NCBI GenBank assembly: GCA_026413225.1
Contig: CM048572.1
Span: 7,812,001-7,876,000 of the forward strand
Origin: Otis tarda
Taxonomy: Eukaryota; Chordata; Aves; Otidiformes; Otididae
Length of the DNA stretch: 64,000 nucleotides
Reading direction: 5' to 3'
Positions 35,990 to 48,260 of the stretch are shown here, in pieces (the stretch's first letter is position 1; every line of letters begins with the position of its first letter). The notes under the pieces were generated by a model, which saw only the letters and a list, made by a program, of their open reading frames with translations, did no database searches and was not told the DNA's origin. Position numbers and translations under genes: made by a program.

Positions 35990-36600
35990 TCAGAACGAAT
36001 CATTTCCCCTTTGTTTGGGCTTGTTTAAAATCAGTTGCTTGCTACTTGATACAATTTAAGTGACTAATTATGACTTGATTTTCTCCCCTCCCTATCCTTT
36101 TGATTCATAATCAGCGCTTTCAGCTAATGAATTTACCATTCTCAGAGTACCATTAGAAACTTGGTCTTCTCCATGAATAGTCTTATTTATGCAAGTACGC
36201 CATCAACTTCAGAGAGCACCAGAGTGATTAATTCACAAATAATTTATCTGACAAATGTTGCTTCCTCTCTCCCCCCTCCCCACCCTTGCAAATTGCCTGA
36301 GGGCAAATTAGAAATTTCTCAATTATTCATTATTCAGAATTACTTGTGATTTTTTCTCAGTAAACAATTTTTGCCCTAAACTTTGAGTAGCTGCAATGTA
36401 CGTGAGCCCACTTTGTGCTCTCTTGGTCAGCTTCCGAAGCCACGTGGCCTCATTTCAGCACACGAATGGGGTGATTTCAATACCTAACCGGCACAGAAGC
36501 AATGGAGAATTTAACTTTCTGACATACGAAATGACAGCTAATTCTGTATTATCTTCAATTATTTATATACGAGCCCACTTTGAAGTATTTTAGGCAAGAG
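35990..36600. promoter_or_regulatory. Long candidate conserved non-coding element
   Basis: About 600 bp of non-repetitive AT-rich DNA rich in ATTA/TAAT, ATTCATTATTC and TTTGTTT (forkhead/SOX-like) motifs. It is interrupted by a C/T-rich tract at about 36265-36293. No open frame looks coding. It is the longest block of this texture in the window and the best single candidate for a deeply conserved developmental enhancer. This is inference from composition only. Confidence 0.4.
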
Positions 36601-37639
36601 TTACATAAGAGGAAAGCATTGTTACTGCTTCACGTGCCCTCCTTTTTCCCGGGACAGTGCTCCTCGCTCCCACCTGCTCAGCGACCGCAGGCGTAGGCAG
36701 CTATTTCAACTTCTGCTTGGTGGGGCTCGGGAAGGGGATCTGTGCTGCAGGAACGCGCTCCAGCACTGGTGGGGAAGGAGGATTCACTGGGTTTCGGAAT
36801 GCTGCTCTCCCTCCACCCCCTGCCTTTGCCCTCTCTCACTGGGATGCCCAGGTCAGGGAAATTCCCAGTGCTGCCCTGCTCTGACACCTCAATACAAGGG
36901 ATGCTGAGCCACTCTGAGCAGTGGTTTTAAGTGGCAACGGATTGAGCTCATGGAGGTGTGCGACTCCCAGTCCTGGGCAGGGACAGGGGCTGTGCAGCCC
37001 CTGGGAGTGGCGACAGCCAAGGGTCGGAGTTCTCAGCCTCGTGGCGAGGACACGATGCCGCAGCTGGGCTGTAAACAGCACCCAGAGCCATTCCAGCAAA
37101 GGCACCCAGCGGGGCCCCGCTGATCCCCCAGAGACATGTCCAGCATCGGAGTTCCCAGTAAACCTGTGTGTGCTGGGCTCACGGAGACCCGCGGGCAGGC
37201 AATGGTGCCACTGCCATCACAACTGCCCGGCGTCACTTTTAGTGTTCCAGCACCTGGGATATTTGAACCCCGGCAAAGCGAAGGCTGTTTTGGGGGCAGG
37301 CGGCTGTAAGCATCTGTGAGGCCAAGTGAAGTGCCGTGCATGAGCTGTGAAGAGAAGCTTTTTATTTGTCAGGAGATGGGATCATTACCTGACAATGAAT
37401 TCTGGGCAGCCACTTACTTTCCTTTTTCTGTGGAGGGTTTTTCCATTCTTTGGTCTCAATACTCTATGTAAATAGAATTGATTTAGGACCTGAGAAGAAG
37501 CTCCTCAGTGAAGGAAAACAACAAAGCTCTGCAGAGGGAGGTTTGCCAGGACACATGCTGTGTCTCTCCTCCAGCAAGAGGCCCTTGCCATAGAAAACCC
37601 TTCACAGGCGAAAAGTTCCGGTGGCTAACAGAGCTCCAT
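36601..37639. other. GC-rich non-coding DNA
   Basis: A GC-rich segment (notably 36650-37310) with scattered CpGs and overlapping chance open frames up to 132 codons (36921-37319). None is recognisable. It directly follows an AT-rich enhancer-like block and precedes another. Confidence 0.5.
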
Positions 37640-37910
37640 CTAATTTAAATGAAATTACTCCCTCTCTTTCCCTCTCTGACCTCTGGTCCTTGCTGGTTGC
37701 CATGGAAAATGGACAGATGAAACCCAGCAAGAATGTAAAGAAGAACTTAACTAAATTGAAATTGTAGCCCTAGAACCTTGTTCATCAGTCTGGGTTTGAC
37801 AACAGGAATGTTGATGTTTCCTTGGTGGCCTGGCTATTAATAATTGAGCAGCAGTATTGATAAAGCGTACATTACAAACTGAGTTAAGTTAAGGGTCAGG
37901 TGAATGAAGG
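37640..37910. promoter_or_regulatory. Candidate regulatory block with RFX-like site
   Basis: A non-repetitive block that includes GTTGCCATGGAAA at 37696-37708, close to the RFX X-box consensus (GTTGCCATGGNAAC). TAATTTAAATGAAATTA-type and 'ctattaataattgagc' segments lie on either side. The motif is visible; binding and enhancer function are inferred. Confidence 0.35.
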
Positions 37911-40900
37911 CAGCTCGGCACATGGCACTTTGATTTGTGACAGGGCTGCTCTGCGTGGAGATCGGTGTGTCAAGGGATGTTGGTGTCTTCTGGTTACATC
38001 TCCACATGCCCTTTGGTTGTCGCTTGCTCCTGCCAGATGAAGGGCTGGACTGAGGGCAGTTAGAGGGACTTGAACCAGGTAAGCCAGGAGCCAGAGGAGA
38101 GGAGGGAGGACTGGAGGGCTTATTAACGTGTGTATGGGGCTGGGAGTTTCCTACTCCATTTTATGGCCCCTCTGACCCTATCTCCACTTAGCAACATTGA
38201 AAAAAAAAAAGAAAAGTAGGTATCTATTATGCATAAATAACCTTGTTGCCATGACAGCAGCAGTATCTGCAAGCAGTACAAGTATCAGGAGCTTTTAGGT
38301 AAGTGAGAGCTGACACCCTGCTCACAAAATGAATCTCCCAGGTTAACCAGGTGAAGAAGGGATCAAGTCATCTGCCAACGGGCAAAAGGGCCAGACAGAT
38401 GTGTTTGCTTTTTTTAAGAGGTTTCTGAGCACAATAGATATTTCATCAGCATGCCTTTGGAAAAGAACCAGCCTCTGAGGCGGAGAGCATGCGGGATGCA
38501 CGCTCCAGTGACAGAGCAGGCGCAGCACCAGACCATCCATCACAGCTGCTCCACCGGCTGCAGCTCACTGCCATGTGTGTCCCGTGTCCGTCCCATCCCC
38601 ATATCTGCTGTAAAACTGCTCAGTAATCGAGGAGCTGAGATTCCTAAAAGATTTGGCACATTTCCCAAGTGCCATTTTTGACTTCCGTGAATGAACAGCG
38701 AACGGTGACTCACCCACCGCAGGGAGAGCCGAACAGCAAGCACGGACACAGGGGAGTCAGGTTTGGCCCACGCCAGCAGAGATAGGTTACACAAGGGGTC
38801 ATCCCAGTGGTCTAATTAATCAGCATCTCTTAGAGCAATCAAAAACAGAGGAGGCCTCTAAATTTATCCCTTTTATTTGCAGTTAGGTGCCCCTTGCTTT
38901 TCAAGATCCCGTGGAAGCAGAGAAAGGCAGTGCTGTGAGAAGACAAAGGGTTACCGACACTTTGTGATGGGAGAACTGGCCTTTTGCAGAATATTAATCC
39001 TTAAGAGACAAAGGGATTGCAAGGTGGATGCTGTGGCTACGTTTTGTGTGTACATGTGTGTGCTTTATTAAACCCTAAACCTCCAAAAATCAAGCCAGAG
39101 CAGGAGAGCTCAGAAATACCACAGTGCCTGGTACACAGCCTTGCTGAATCCTGAGGTCCAGGTGCTCGCTTTGCCTTGGTGATCCTGTGTTTTTAAAGTC
39201 TCATTAGCAAAAATTTTGGATTAGGCCTTTCCAGCAAGTGGAGGTCCTCTGCCTGCTCAGGTGACAATTGGGCACCCAAACACCCCAATACCTGCGGGCG
39301 GAGGTTTCCCTCACCTCCCTTACACAGCCTCTATCTCCAGATCCAGGTCTAACAAGCTTAACATCCCTGGTGATTACTTCAGGAGAGCTGATCTGCTATT
39401 CCACACCAGCAGCAACAGGCCTGCTATCTACCAAAACCATCGGAGAAATCTCTCTCATACATAATATGCAAGGAAGCAAGGACGAACGCACACCAGAGGC
39501 TTCCTCTCATCTCATCTTTAAAGGGTTGTTTCAGGGACTGCTTCTCCAAAGCGTTTTTTGAATAGGAGCTGCAAGTATTCCGTACAACTAAGATTAATGG
39601 CTTTGGTTTTATCCCAAAAATGTGTTGCTCAATCTCGGGTTTGTGCTTCTGGACAATGATTTCTGTACTAGTGGGATCTCTGTGACATGCCTTCCCTGCC
39701 CCCCTGCTCTCTGTCCCGTGACTGTTTCCATGACCATCACGTCCAGCGCTGGTGAACTGGGCCAGTGCCTGCTTCCAAATTTATTTTTAAAAACTGTTTT
39801 GCACTGCACGATCACCGGTGCCAATGCAAATCTCTGCTGGTGCCAGATGGAGGAGAAAGGCCAATAGGTCATTCCTGCCCCAACTCCTTCCTGCGCCCAC
39901 TTCCCCGGTGCTGCTGCCTCTCAAAAAAGCCCTTGCTGGAGGAGAGCCTGCATGTAAGCTGAGCCCTGAAAGTGACCCCTCTTATGCGAACTAATGACTC
40001 CAATTTTTCCATGCAGAGTGCTGCAAGAGAAAATTTCCCTCGCTGTCCACTTCTGACCTCCAAGGAACAGCTCCAAAAATGTTCCACATGCTCTCTGTAG
40101 ATCCCACTTTGGGAATTACCAGTGTAACTAGGGTATATTTCCCCGAGGGTAAAACCAGGGGTTTTTGCTAAAACAGTTTTCTTCCTTATAGTAAAATGCT
40201 TCGCCTCTAAAGTTTCAAACACAAGGTCTAAATCTTTCTTTTAAATCATTAACTTTTCCTTGGCTCTTTTTATTTTTTCAGCTCTCTCTTGAAAACACAG
40301 ATACTGAAAGAGCTACCGCTTGGCTAAACAGCATCGGGGTTCAGAATTGCTGCCACTGTGTGCCTCGAGAGCCATGATGTGGATGTCCCACCTTCCCCCT
40401 GCCCGAGCTCCACGCTCAGCCCACACACTCGGTGCTGGAGGAATCTGGGGAGGTGAGCAAGAGGGAGCCTCTGTAGAGGGAACAGGAGCATCCTGAGGCC
40501 TCTGATGGCCTTTTTGGCATGGAACGGGGATCCAGATGTAATGTCAATATGACTTCCAGCATGGATCTTTGTGTTTAATTTTACTGAAAATCAACGTTTA
40601 CTATTACTCCAACACCACTGAGACCTACTCCACACACATCTTTCTGTTGGACAGCACGATCTTCTAATGCTACAGTGAACAATGGGTTCTACAAGACTTG
40701 TTTAGGGAAGACAGAGTGAACAGTACGAGGCACTCAGACTTATACCTCCCGTGGGGATGTCCTACTAATTCCTTTTCCTTTCTGGAGGGTGGATGCTCAC
40801 TCATGAACCACTAAGGAAACCTTCTACATTCACCTATTTAAGACAGAAATAATGACACTGACTTAAACCTGAAATCTCCAGCATGCTTTTCCAACATTAA

Positions 40901-43900
40901 TATCTCCTTGTATAGTAACCTTATTATAGCCAGAGGTAAATGACCCCACCACAGCACTGGCCTTGTTTAGGTTTCTCAGTAAGTATAAGAAGATTAATAT
41001 ATACATCTTATTTCTGTTGCGATAAGTAGCTTAGATAATATGACTAAGGGTCACTCCATACAATAGCTCTGTGCAATTATATATAATTTTCTGGTGTGCA
41101 GTGAAGTGAGCTGAAGGTTTCCAGTATGCAGCTTCAGGTTTTTGCCATTAACCAAGCAACTCCTTGCTAGACTAGAGCTTGTCAAGAGGCAGATATTTTT
41201 TTGTTTGTTTCCCATAGGAAATAAGGACATTTTGACATTTACTGCACAGTAACATTTCTGAAAATATATTATGTTTCAGATAAATAAAAACATCTTGAGA
41301 ATACTGAAAAATTTTGTTCCAATCACAACCTTAAGAAACACTGTGTTACCATGCGTGACAGAAAATAAGATGCATCTTGGAAAGAAAAGTCATTCCAAAC
41401 CTGATTCAAAGTTGTACCATCTCAGCTTTATCAAATACAGTATCTCCCTTACTGTTTTCATCCACAACACACATCTCTGCTGACATTCCCGCTCCAGAAA
41501 AAGCAGGTAAAACGTCTCACCGTCTGGGTGACTCGGTGCTCGCGCAGGGAGCAGATGGAGAGGCAGCGAGCACAAAGCCACGTCTCCATGGACCCAGACC
41601 CAGCTCAGTCTCCACACAGACCTGAGACTTGCTTCTCTGTGAGCTACATCAGCCCAAACTAATCCCCAAACAGGGAACCACAGGACTTCAGAAAAACTGT
41701 GCAAACTCTGGTTTTAACATGAACTCCGCAGGGTTGGGCAGAGGTTGGTGTCAGCTGTCCATGGCAGCAGACGCAGGTCCGAGCAGGAAGCAAATGGTTT
41801 CCAGGGTTGTATAATTCCTTCTCTCAAAAGAGATGGAGCCACTAACTACTGCACTTCACTTCTGCTCCTCAAGTGTGCTATTATGCTGCGAGTTTAAGAG
41901 TACTTCAGAGCCATGCCTGTACCAGCCAGTAACGCTTCCAGTCTGCAGCAAGATGCATTAGCAAACAGGTCAAAATGCCGTTTACCGAATTCACCAAGGG
42001 AGAAACAGCGGAACATTAAGGAATTCAATAGATAATGCAGCTTAGGGCTTAAGCAAAGTTAACTGATGCGTGGTCTGATTTTGTGAATGTCAAATTACGG
42101 GTTGCAACAGGAGAACCTGGGGTATTATAACTGTATCAGCAATTGTCCTAATTGAGAGATTCCCTCAGGTCCCTTAACTGAGGTATAAGAACCACAAAAT
42201 GGGTTTTGGATATAATAAATGTAAGTACTGTGCTCCTCACCACACGCCCATTCTGACCCTGAAACCTGCTGCTCACCCACATCCAGTCAAGCGCAGTTGT
42301 AAAGAGGAATACAGGTTCTCAGTGAACAGCCTAACTTAGAATCCAGATGACATATATTTAATACTTAACCAGGCAACAATGCACCCTAGATCATACATAA
42401 ACAGATACCTACGAGCAAAGCTGCGTTTCCAGAAGCAGAGAAGGAGAATTTTCCTCTCCACCTTTCCCTTGCCACATGCACAAAGGCTGCATCAGGAGCA
42501 CTGAGACCCCGTGGGTTGTGGTTATGAGGGGTGCAGCTTGTGGGGCATCTGGTAGGAGCCCCACAGAGATACCTCCAAAAAAGTCCTTCCCTCTGCTGCC
42601 TTAGGCTGTGCTGCTGAGCCCAGAGCCACGCCCTGCCAACACATGGCATTTCCACCGTTCAGGAACCCAAAAATCTCTCCCACCTGGAAACATGATGGAG
42701 CATTTCAGGGGCCCATGATTGTGCTTCTCATTTGCCATGCTCTGCTCTAAGCAGACAGTGAACGAGCTACCAGACATGCAGTACTCTAAGTCCAAAGGAG
42801 GAGATGAAAACCCAGAGAAAGAAATGCAGAAACATGGCTTCCAAGATCATCAAGTCCAACCATTTCTTTGCAACCCATTTCACACAAACCCTTATTACTG
42901 TTTGCTCGAACCAGCTCCCATTAGTCTGCAGTTTTTGCAAGGAGTAGGTGTTGCCAACAACAAGGACTGAGTGGATCAGAGAGTTTGAACTCCGTGCTCA
43001 GCTCTGTGGCTCCTGCCAGCCGGATCTGGAAGTGCCACCGGAGAAGTGGCAAGGGAAGATGCCCTGGCCGCTGCCACGGGGCGCTGGGTGCGAGCTGCAG
43101 ATGATACAGACTTTGCAAAGCACATCGTGCCTTTGGTGTCTTTCCCAATGAACAGCTCTGCAGCTCCATCAATCCCTGGTATAATTACACACATCATGTA
43201 TCATTCCAAGCAGATTCCTTTTGAAATAGAAAGCTTAATTGTGACCTACTCCTTTGTTACCAGTTTATGAAAGTTTTTGAAAGGCCTTTGAAATCTGAGA
43301 TGCTAAGTGGCTCCATGCAGGAGAAGGAAACAAAATTTTTTTTCTATCTTTTTCCACCCTGCCCCCACCCCAAGGACAACTTTTATTCTAAGCACAGTGT
43401 ATGTCAACGTCCCCTTTCATAAATCAGTTATTAATATAGGCCTGATTAAGCCTAATGCACACCGGCCTTTTGCAACCTCACTGAACTGAGATGGGAATTA
43501 GAGAGAGGTGGGAGCATTAATATTACGAATATGTTAAGTGGAGATCCACCTAAAATCACATTGCTTCAGTTCTTAATCAGAAGAGGCCAAGGACGGTGAA
43601 GGGGCTGCAGCTCTTGGTTACTGCCCACCTCCCTTCTGCACATCCATCTCTTACATCATCTCAAATTCTTCCGACCAGTTTCTATCGATCACTTTGGCAG
43701 GACAGCCATGTGCAGAGAAACATGGGCCAGGTTCACCTCTGCAGCAAACTGCTCTGACAGGACCCACAGCGAGCACTGCCTGCTCCCCCTGCCTTGCATC
43801 TCCCTGTCTGGCTCCTGCGGTGCCTGCGCAGCCCCCAGCCCTATGTGAAGTCAGGGATACCTTGCTTCATCTGCCCTGGAAGAAAACCGCATATTCAGAG

Positions 43901-46900
43901 CAGCTACTTTTGTCCCCCCCTCCACATCACCACAGTGAAAGCCCCCCGCCATGTCTGGCTCCATGAGGTGCCCCTGGAGCTTTGTTGCACCCTGAGATGC
44001 TGAGGGTGCTGGGGAGATGGAGGTCTGGCAGGGAGATGAGCAGTCTGTGCCATAGCTGGAGGGCAGAGAGGATTAGGCAGGGAGGAAGGAGAGGTAGCGT
44101 GGGGTCAGCACTGTGCCCGAGTTTAGAGAGGGAGAGCCCAGTGCAGGCAGTGGATTTGGATTTACAGGCAGCCCGTTCTTGCCAGGAAGGGGACGGTGTC
44201 ATTGAGAGGGAGCAAGAAAGGGGAAAGGAGATCATGTTTTCTCAATGCTCTTATCTGAAACAAACCCTTAATAAGGATTGGGATGAGCCCGGATAGAAGG
44301 CAGGGTTACCTGTGATATGGTGGCAGGCGGTGGGCTGCTGGGGAAGGGGGCAAGCCGCATGGAGCAGGGGGCTCAGTTGGCCTCGGGCAGTGCTGACACA
44401 GGCCATTGCCCTCCACTCCGGAGGGGCACGCACACATGCGCGCTCCCATGCCAGGCTGCCGCTGCCAGTGGGCATCTGCCTGGACAGACAGTGCTGATTA
44501 CCATCTCTTAACCTTGTAGAAAAGGTTGGATAATGTACTTGGCTAACAATGACAAATATTGCCTTGGGCAAGGGGGTTAAGGGGTTCAAATGAACCCAAG
44601 TCCCAAAGACAAGGACATGATGTAGTATCACTCGTCTGACACCTTCCTTCTCTGCTAGCCACGACCACTAGACCACTCACTACTTCTGGACTCCTTGTGT
44701 TTGAGTTCTTGTGGGTTTTGGGGGAAAAGGCAAAAACTTGGCTTTTTTTAAATCAAAGAAAGGCCTCTCTCCAGTACCTCTCTCTATTCTCCAGAGGAAG
44801 CAAAGCCAGAGGACACTTTGGTGTACTCCACTCTGTGGGACAGCCTATGAAATACAAGAGTCCTGGAATACACCTCCACTTGCGAAGTGTTTCCCTTACA
44901 ATCTCTGCATGGATGGGAGTGGGGACACAGGAAATTTGCAGGATCCCTTGCAGGGTTCCAGCCATGCTGGACCAAACACAGCCCTGAGCCCTGGATGCAT
45001 CCTACCAGGGCTGCCAGGAGAAGCCTCTGGGATAAGGTTTGTGCCCAGCACAATGGAGTTAGTTTTTTGCCTACCATCACTGCCATACCGATAGTTATTA
45101 TTGACCTCAGCAAAAGTAGAGCTGGCCCTTTCAAAGTCTCCCGGGAAAAGCCATGCTGCGTCTGACCCAAGGAAGAGAGGTTTAGCAGCAATGTTAGTGG
45201 GGCACAATCAGGAACCGTTATCCTCGTCCCTCACCATTAGTGGCTGCTCTCAAAGAAGCACAGAAATGGGGATTAAAGGATTGAAAACTCACTGGGTATT
45301 AGAGCTACAAAAATACTCATGGTGCGTGTTGGTTTGCCGCAGGCTGGGTGACAGCGGTCGGCGTAGGGCAATGGCAGAGCCCGGCAGCTGCGGCGGCGTG
45401 GTGTGGGTCTCCGTCCCGTGGGCTCAGGGTCTAACAGCGATTCCAGTCTTCCCTGGTGTTTCCATTCATGTTTGGGAAGCTGCTATACTGACTGGAGCCC
45501 TGATATACCAGGAACCATCAGTTGTGGCAGAAATTCCTCTCTGAGGGCTTGGAGAGCTCAGAAGTGCCATTATTTCCTGCACTTAAAATGACTGGTAATC
45601 AAAAGCCTTGTTTGGAAAGCCCCTAGGCTCTGATGTATGCTAAAATCTCACTTTAATTATGCATGAAATGTACATCTTTGGCTTTTAGGGACAGAGGAAA
45701 CAGTTTTGTCTTGGGAATAACTGAGAATTATTTTGGCCTGGAGTCAAGAACACACAGCCCAGTTTTTGTTCATTTGAGCCAGTTTTGGGTTACTTTCTAA
45801 GTGCAGGCAGCTGTTTGACGAGAGCCCATTTCCTACAGAAAAGAAAGTTATTGTGTTCTTGGCAAATTCTCTCCATGCACCATTTCAAAACCAGAGCAGT
45901 CGCAGCAACGCCTGTTTCCCCAGCTCCGGGGCTGCTGCGTCACAGATCTCGGGTGACTCCAGAGGACACGTAACCACGTTCAGGTTTGCGTTCCACCCCT
46001 CTACACCTGAAAATCCAACTATCAATCCTCCAGCACTCCTAGGCACCTAAGTAGTGGGCTAAGGAGCCTGAAAAACAGTTGCAAATCACGTAAGTATCTT
46101 AGAAAAAAGCTGCTTCCCATTTTCTGCTCATCTGTGTCCTCTGCACTGGCCTGCAAGCCCTGACTGCGGCTCTGCCATGGCACTTGCACGTATTTGCAGA
46201 CCCGTCATTTGATCTTGGCTGAGCAGGGCGTCTGGGGACCCAGCATTTCCCATGATCACAGATAAAATTCAGATGATGGTGACTTTCCTCCTCATCTCGA
46301 GCCCTCTGCACACATCCAGCCAGTGGACATCAGATGCACCCCTGAGCTGCTGCCTCAGAAATACCCACCGTCGAGACACTGGAGCTCTTCCTCTGCTCTC
46401 AGATACACAGAAGTTACGAGGAAAAACGCTAAATACATGGCTGCAGATCCCACCTTCACCTGGGCAATGTCTGGACCCCCAACCCTGTTCCTGCTCTCCC
46501 AGGCCTGTGCCGGCTGCTCCGGCTCTCCCCTTGGTTGTCCACGTAAAGCCCAGCTCAGATGGACGTGTCTCTTGCCTTTGCCCCATGCCTGTGCCGGCTG
46601 GCCTGGAGGGCAGTGGGACCTCGCCCAGGCCAGTGCCTGACCTGCCAGGGCAGTTCACGGCGGGGACTGAGGAGACGCGTCTGTCCCTCAGAGAGAGCTG
46701 GCATTATCCCTTCTTGCAGGGCTAATGCACAGCCAAGGGCTCAGCGCCTCTGTTTCTGCCCCAGATCACTCAGGCCAGGTCTGCCCGTGTGTCCCAGCTC
46801 TGGCCTTCCCTCCTCTTTACTCACAAAGTGGTAAAAAGGGCTTTTGGTGAGCTCTAGGTTCACGCTAGCTTTTCCTGGAGGAAAAAGTTTGCTTCTTCTA

Positions 46901-47317
46901 AACCTCCCTCCCCTTGCAGCCATGAACAGGGAGCTGCTCAGACCCCAAAGTGCAGCTGGTGCCTCAAAACCATGTCTGGCTGATTGCGTTCAGTAAGAAT
47001 TTGGGGAATGTGGTAGGAGATGAGGGCCCTTCTGCTCCCTGTAGGTGTCTGGCACTGGAGAGGGCTGTGGAGCAATATGGTGTGATGAGGATGGGGGATA
47101 CGGAGCCAGGAGGGGTGGTGGGGGACGGGGAAAACTCCCCACGGCACGCCCAACCATGGGCTCCTCCTGGCTCTGTTTCTGATGGGTGGCACTCTGGTTT
47201 CCTAGCCTGTGCCGAGCGGGAAGGGGGACTGAATGCAGCACAGTACCCGGGGAGAGACACGGCCCCCCTTACAGACACCTGGCTCTAACGGAGATCTTGC
47301 TTTTCCCCTAACTGTAC
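37911..47317. other. Non-coding DNA, no gene recognised
   Basis: A long stretch of mixed composition. AT-rich patches lie near 40970-41100, 41250-41350 and 43380-43460. GC-rich, C/T-rich patches lie at 43700-44000, 44300-44470 and 46260-46930, with a small CpG cluster at 45330-45420. Overlapping open frames of 100-157 codons in the GC-rich parts (for example 46252-46725) have no recognisable domain. A possible CR1 scrap is listed separately. Confidence 0.5.
42840..42875 (-). mobile_element. Possible CR1 3' scrap, reverse orientation
   Basis: 'gatcatcaagtccaacc' (42846-42862) matches the reverse complement of the conserved CR1 3' segment (ggttggactngatgatc) exactly over about 17 bases. The flanks no longer look like CR1, so this is either a heavily truncated copy or a chance match. 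Confidence 0.35.
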
Positions 47318-47412
47318 AAATAATAATAATAATAATCAAAGAAGCTTACTATTATAACAATTATAATAATATTGTTATTATATGGAAATAAGCATACTAT
47401 TAATAATAAGTG
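47318..47412 (+). repeat. AAT/TTA microsatellite and AT-rich tract
   Basis: 16 bp of uninterrupted taa repeat at 47321-47336 is followed by degenerate attataa/ataat/ttatta units to about 47410. Inverted attgttat/ataacaat arms lie around 47354-47378. It is a typical trinucleotide microsatellite with decayed flanks. Confidence 0.85.
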
Positions 47413-47739
47413 AATGCAAAAAATCGTAAGTTATTACAGCCCAGAGTCCTCACAGCCACGTGGCTGGACTGTGATCCCCCATCCATCCCAGCCAGCATCT
47501 AGGCAATTCCCCTGGCTTTCAGTGGGACGCGACACAGAGTGGGATGTTTTTTCCTCAAAACCTGGCCCTGAGTGCGCGGGCAGCCACACCATGCAGGACT
47601 CTCTCCTGCCCTCAGCACAGGCTGAACGAAAGCCACTGCGCTCTGCTGCAGGCGTCTTGCTCACCATCTTGCTCTCGACTTCAGGAGCATCCCCAGAGCT
47701 GCCTATTTCCAGATTATGCTTCCAAGGAAGAGCAAACAA

Positions 47740-47960
47740 TGCAGAGCTGCCATGATATATTTAACGATGAATCATTCTCTTCAAAATTATCAGCTGTGAA
47801 AGGCTTTCACCACTCTGGGGATAATGCAATGATGCATTTCATGTGAATCAGTGGGGAATGTATCCATGGCAACACCATCCTAGCAGTTTGCCAACAGTTG
47901 GGGTAACCGGCCTGGAAGAGTTGCAGAAAATAAACCCATATATTATGGGTTTTTAAATGA
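47740..47960. promoter_or_regulatory. Candidate regulatory block with RFX X-box
   Basis: A non-repetitive block containing GTATCCATGGCAAC at 47860-47873, a near-perfect palindromic RFX X-box. It is preceded by POU/octamer-like 'aatgcaatgatgcattt' near 47824-47839 and followed by an inverted repeat, aaacccata/tatgggttt (47932-47940 and 47944-47952, 3-nt loop). The motifs are visible; function is inferred. Confidence 0.4.
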
Positions 47961-48089
47961 AAAATCAGGCCTGTTTTGAATTACAAGTGGCTTGTCTGTA
48001 TGCTCAGCTTAGGCTTGTTGGTTGGCATATTGCGAGACCTTCAGTGGGTGTTGCTACCCAGGGAGGTAACTCATCATCTTCATGCAGCA

Positions 48090-48260
48090 TCTGTCCCCGC
48101 CGAGCAGGCACAGACACCCGAGGGCTCTGTCCTCTGCAGCGCCCAGCTTGCCACGCACACGGCTGAGTGGCCGCAGGTGGGACCTGAGGAGCCGCAGCAG
48201 CAGCCGCCGGCCGTGGTGGCACACGGGTACAGGCACAGGCATGTGAGCTGGGTGCAATGC
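48090..48260. promoter_or_regulatory. Small CpG- and GC-rich block
   Basis: About 12 CpGs occur between 48097 and 48225 in DNA of about two-thirds G+C, with CAG/GCC-rich runs (gccgcagcagcagccgccgg). It lies about 220 bp downstream of the X-box site. It is shorter than a standard CpG island, and no exon is recognisable. Confidence 0.3.

Noticed and set aside
46252-46725. 157-codon plus-strand and 129-codon minus-strand overlapping frames
   Set aside because: Proline/serine-rich output of GC-rich DNA open on both strands at once, typical of non-coding sequence.
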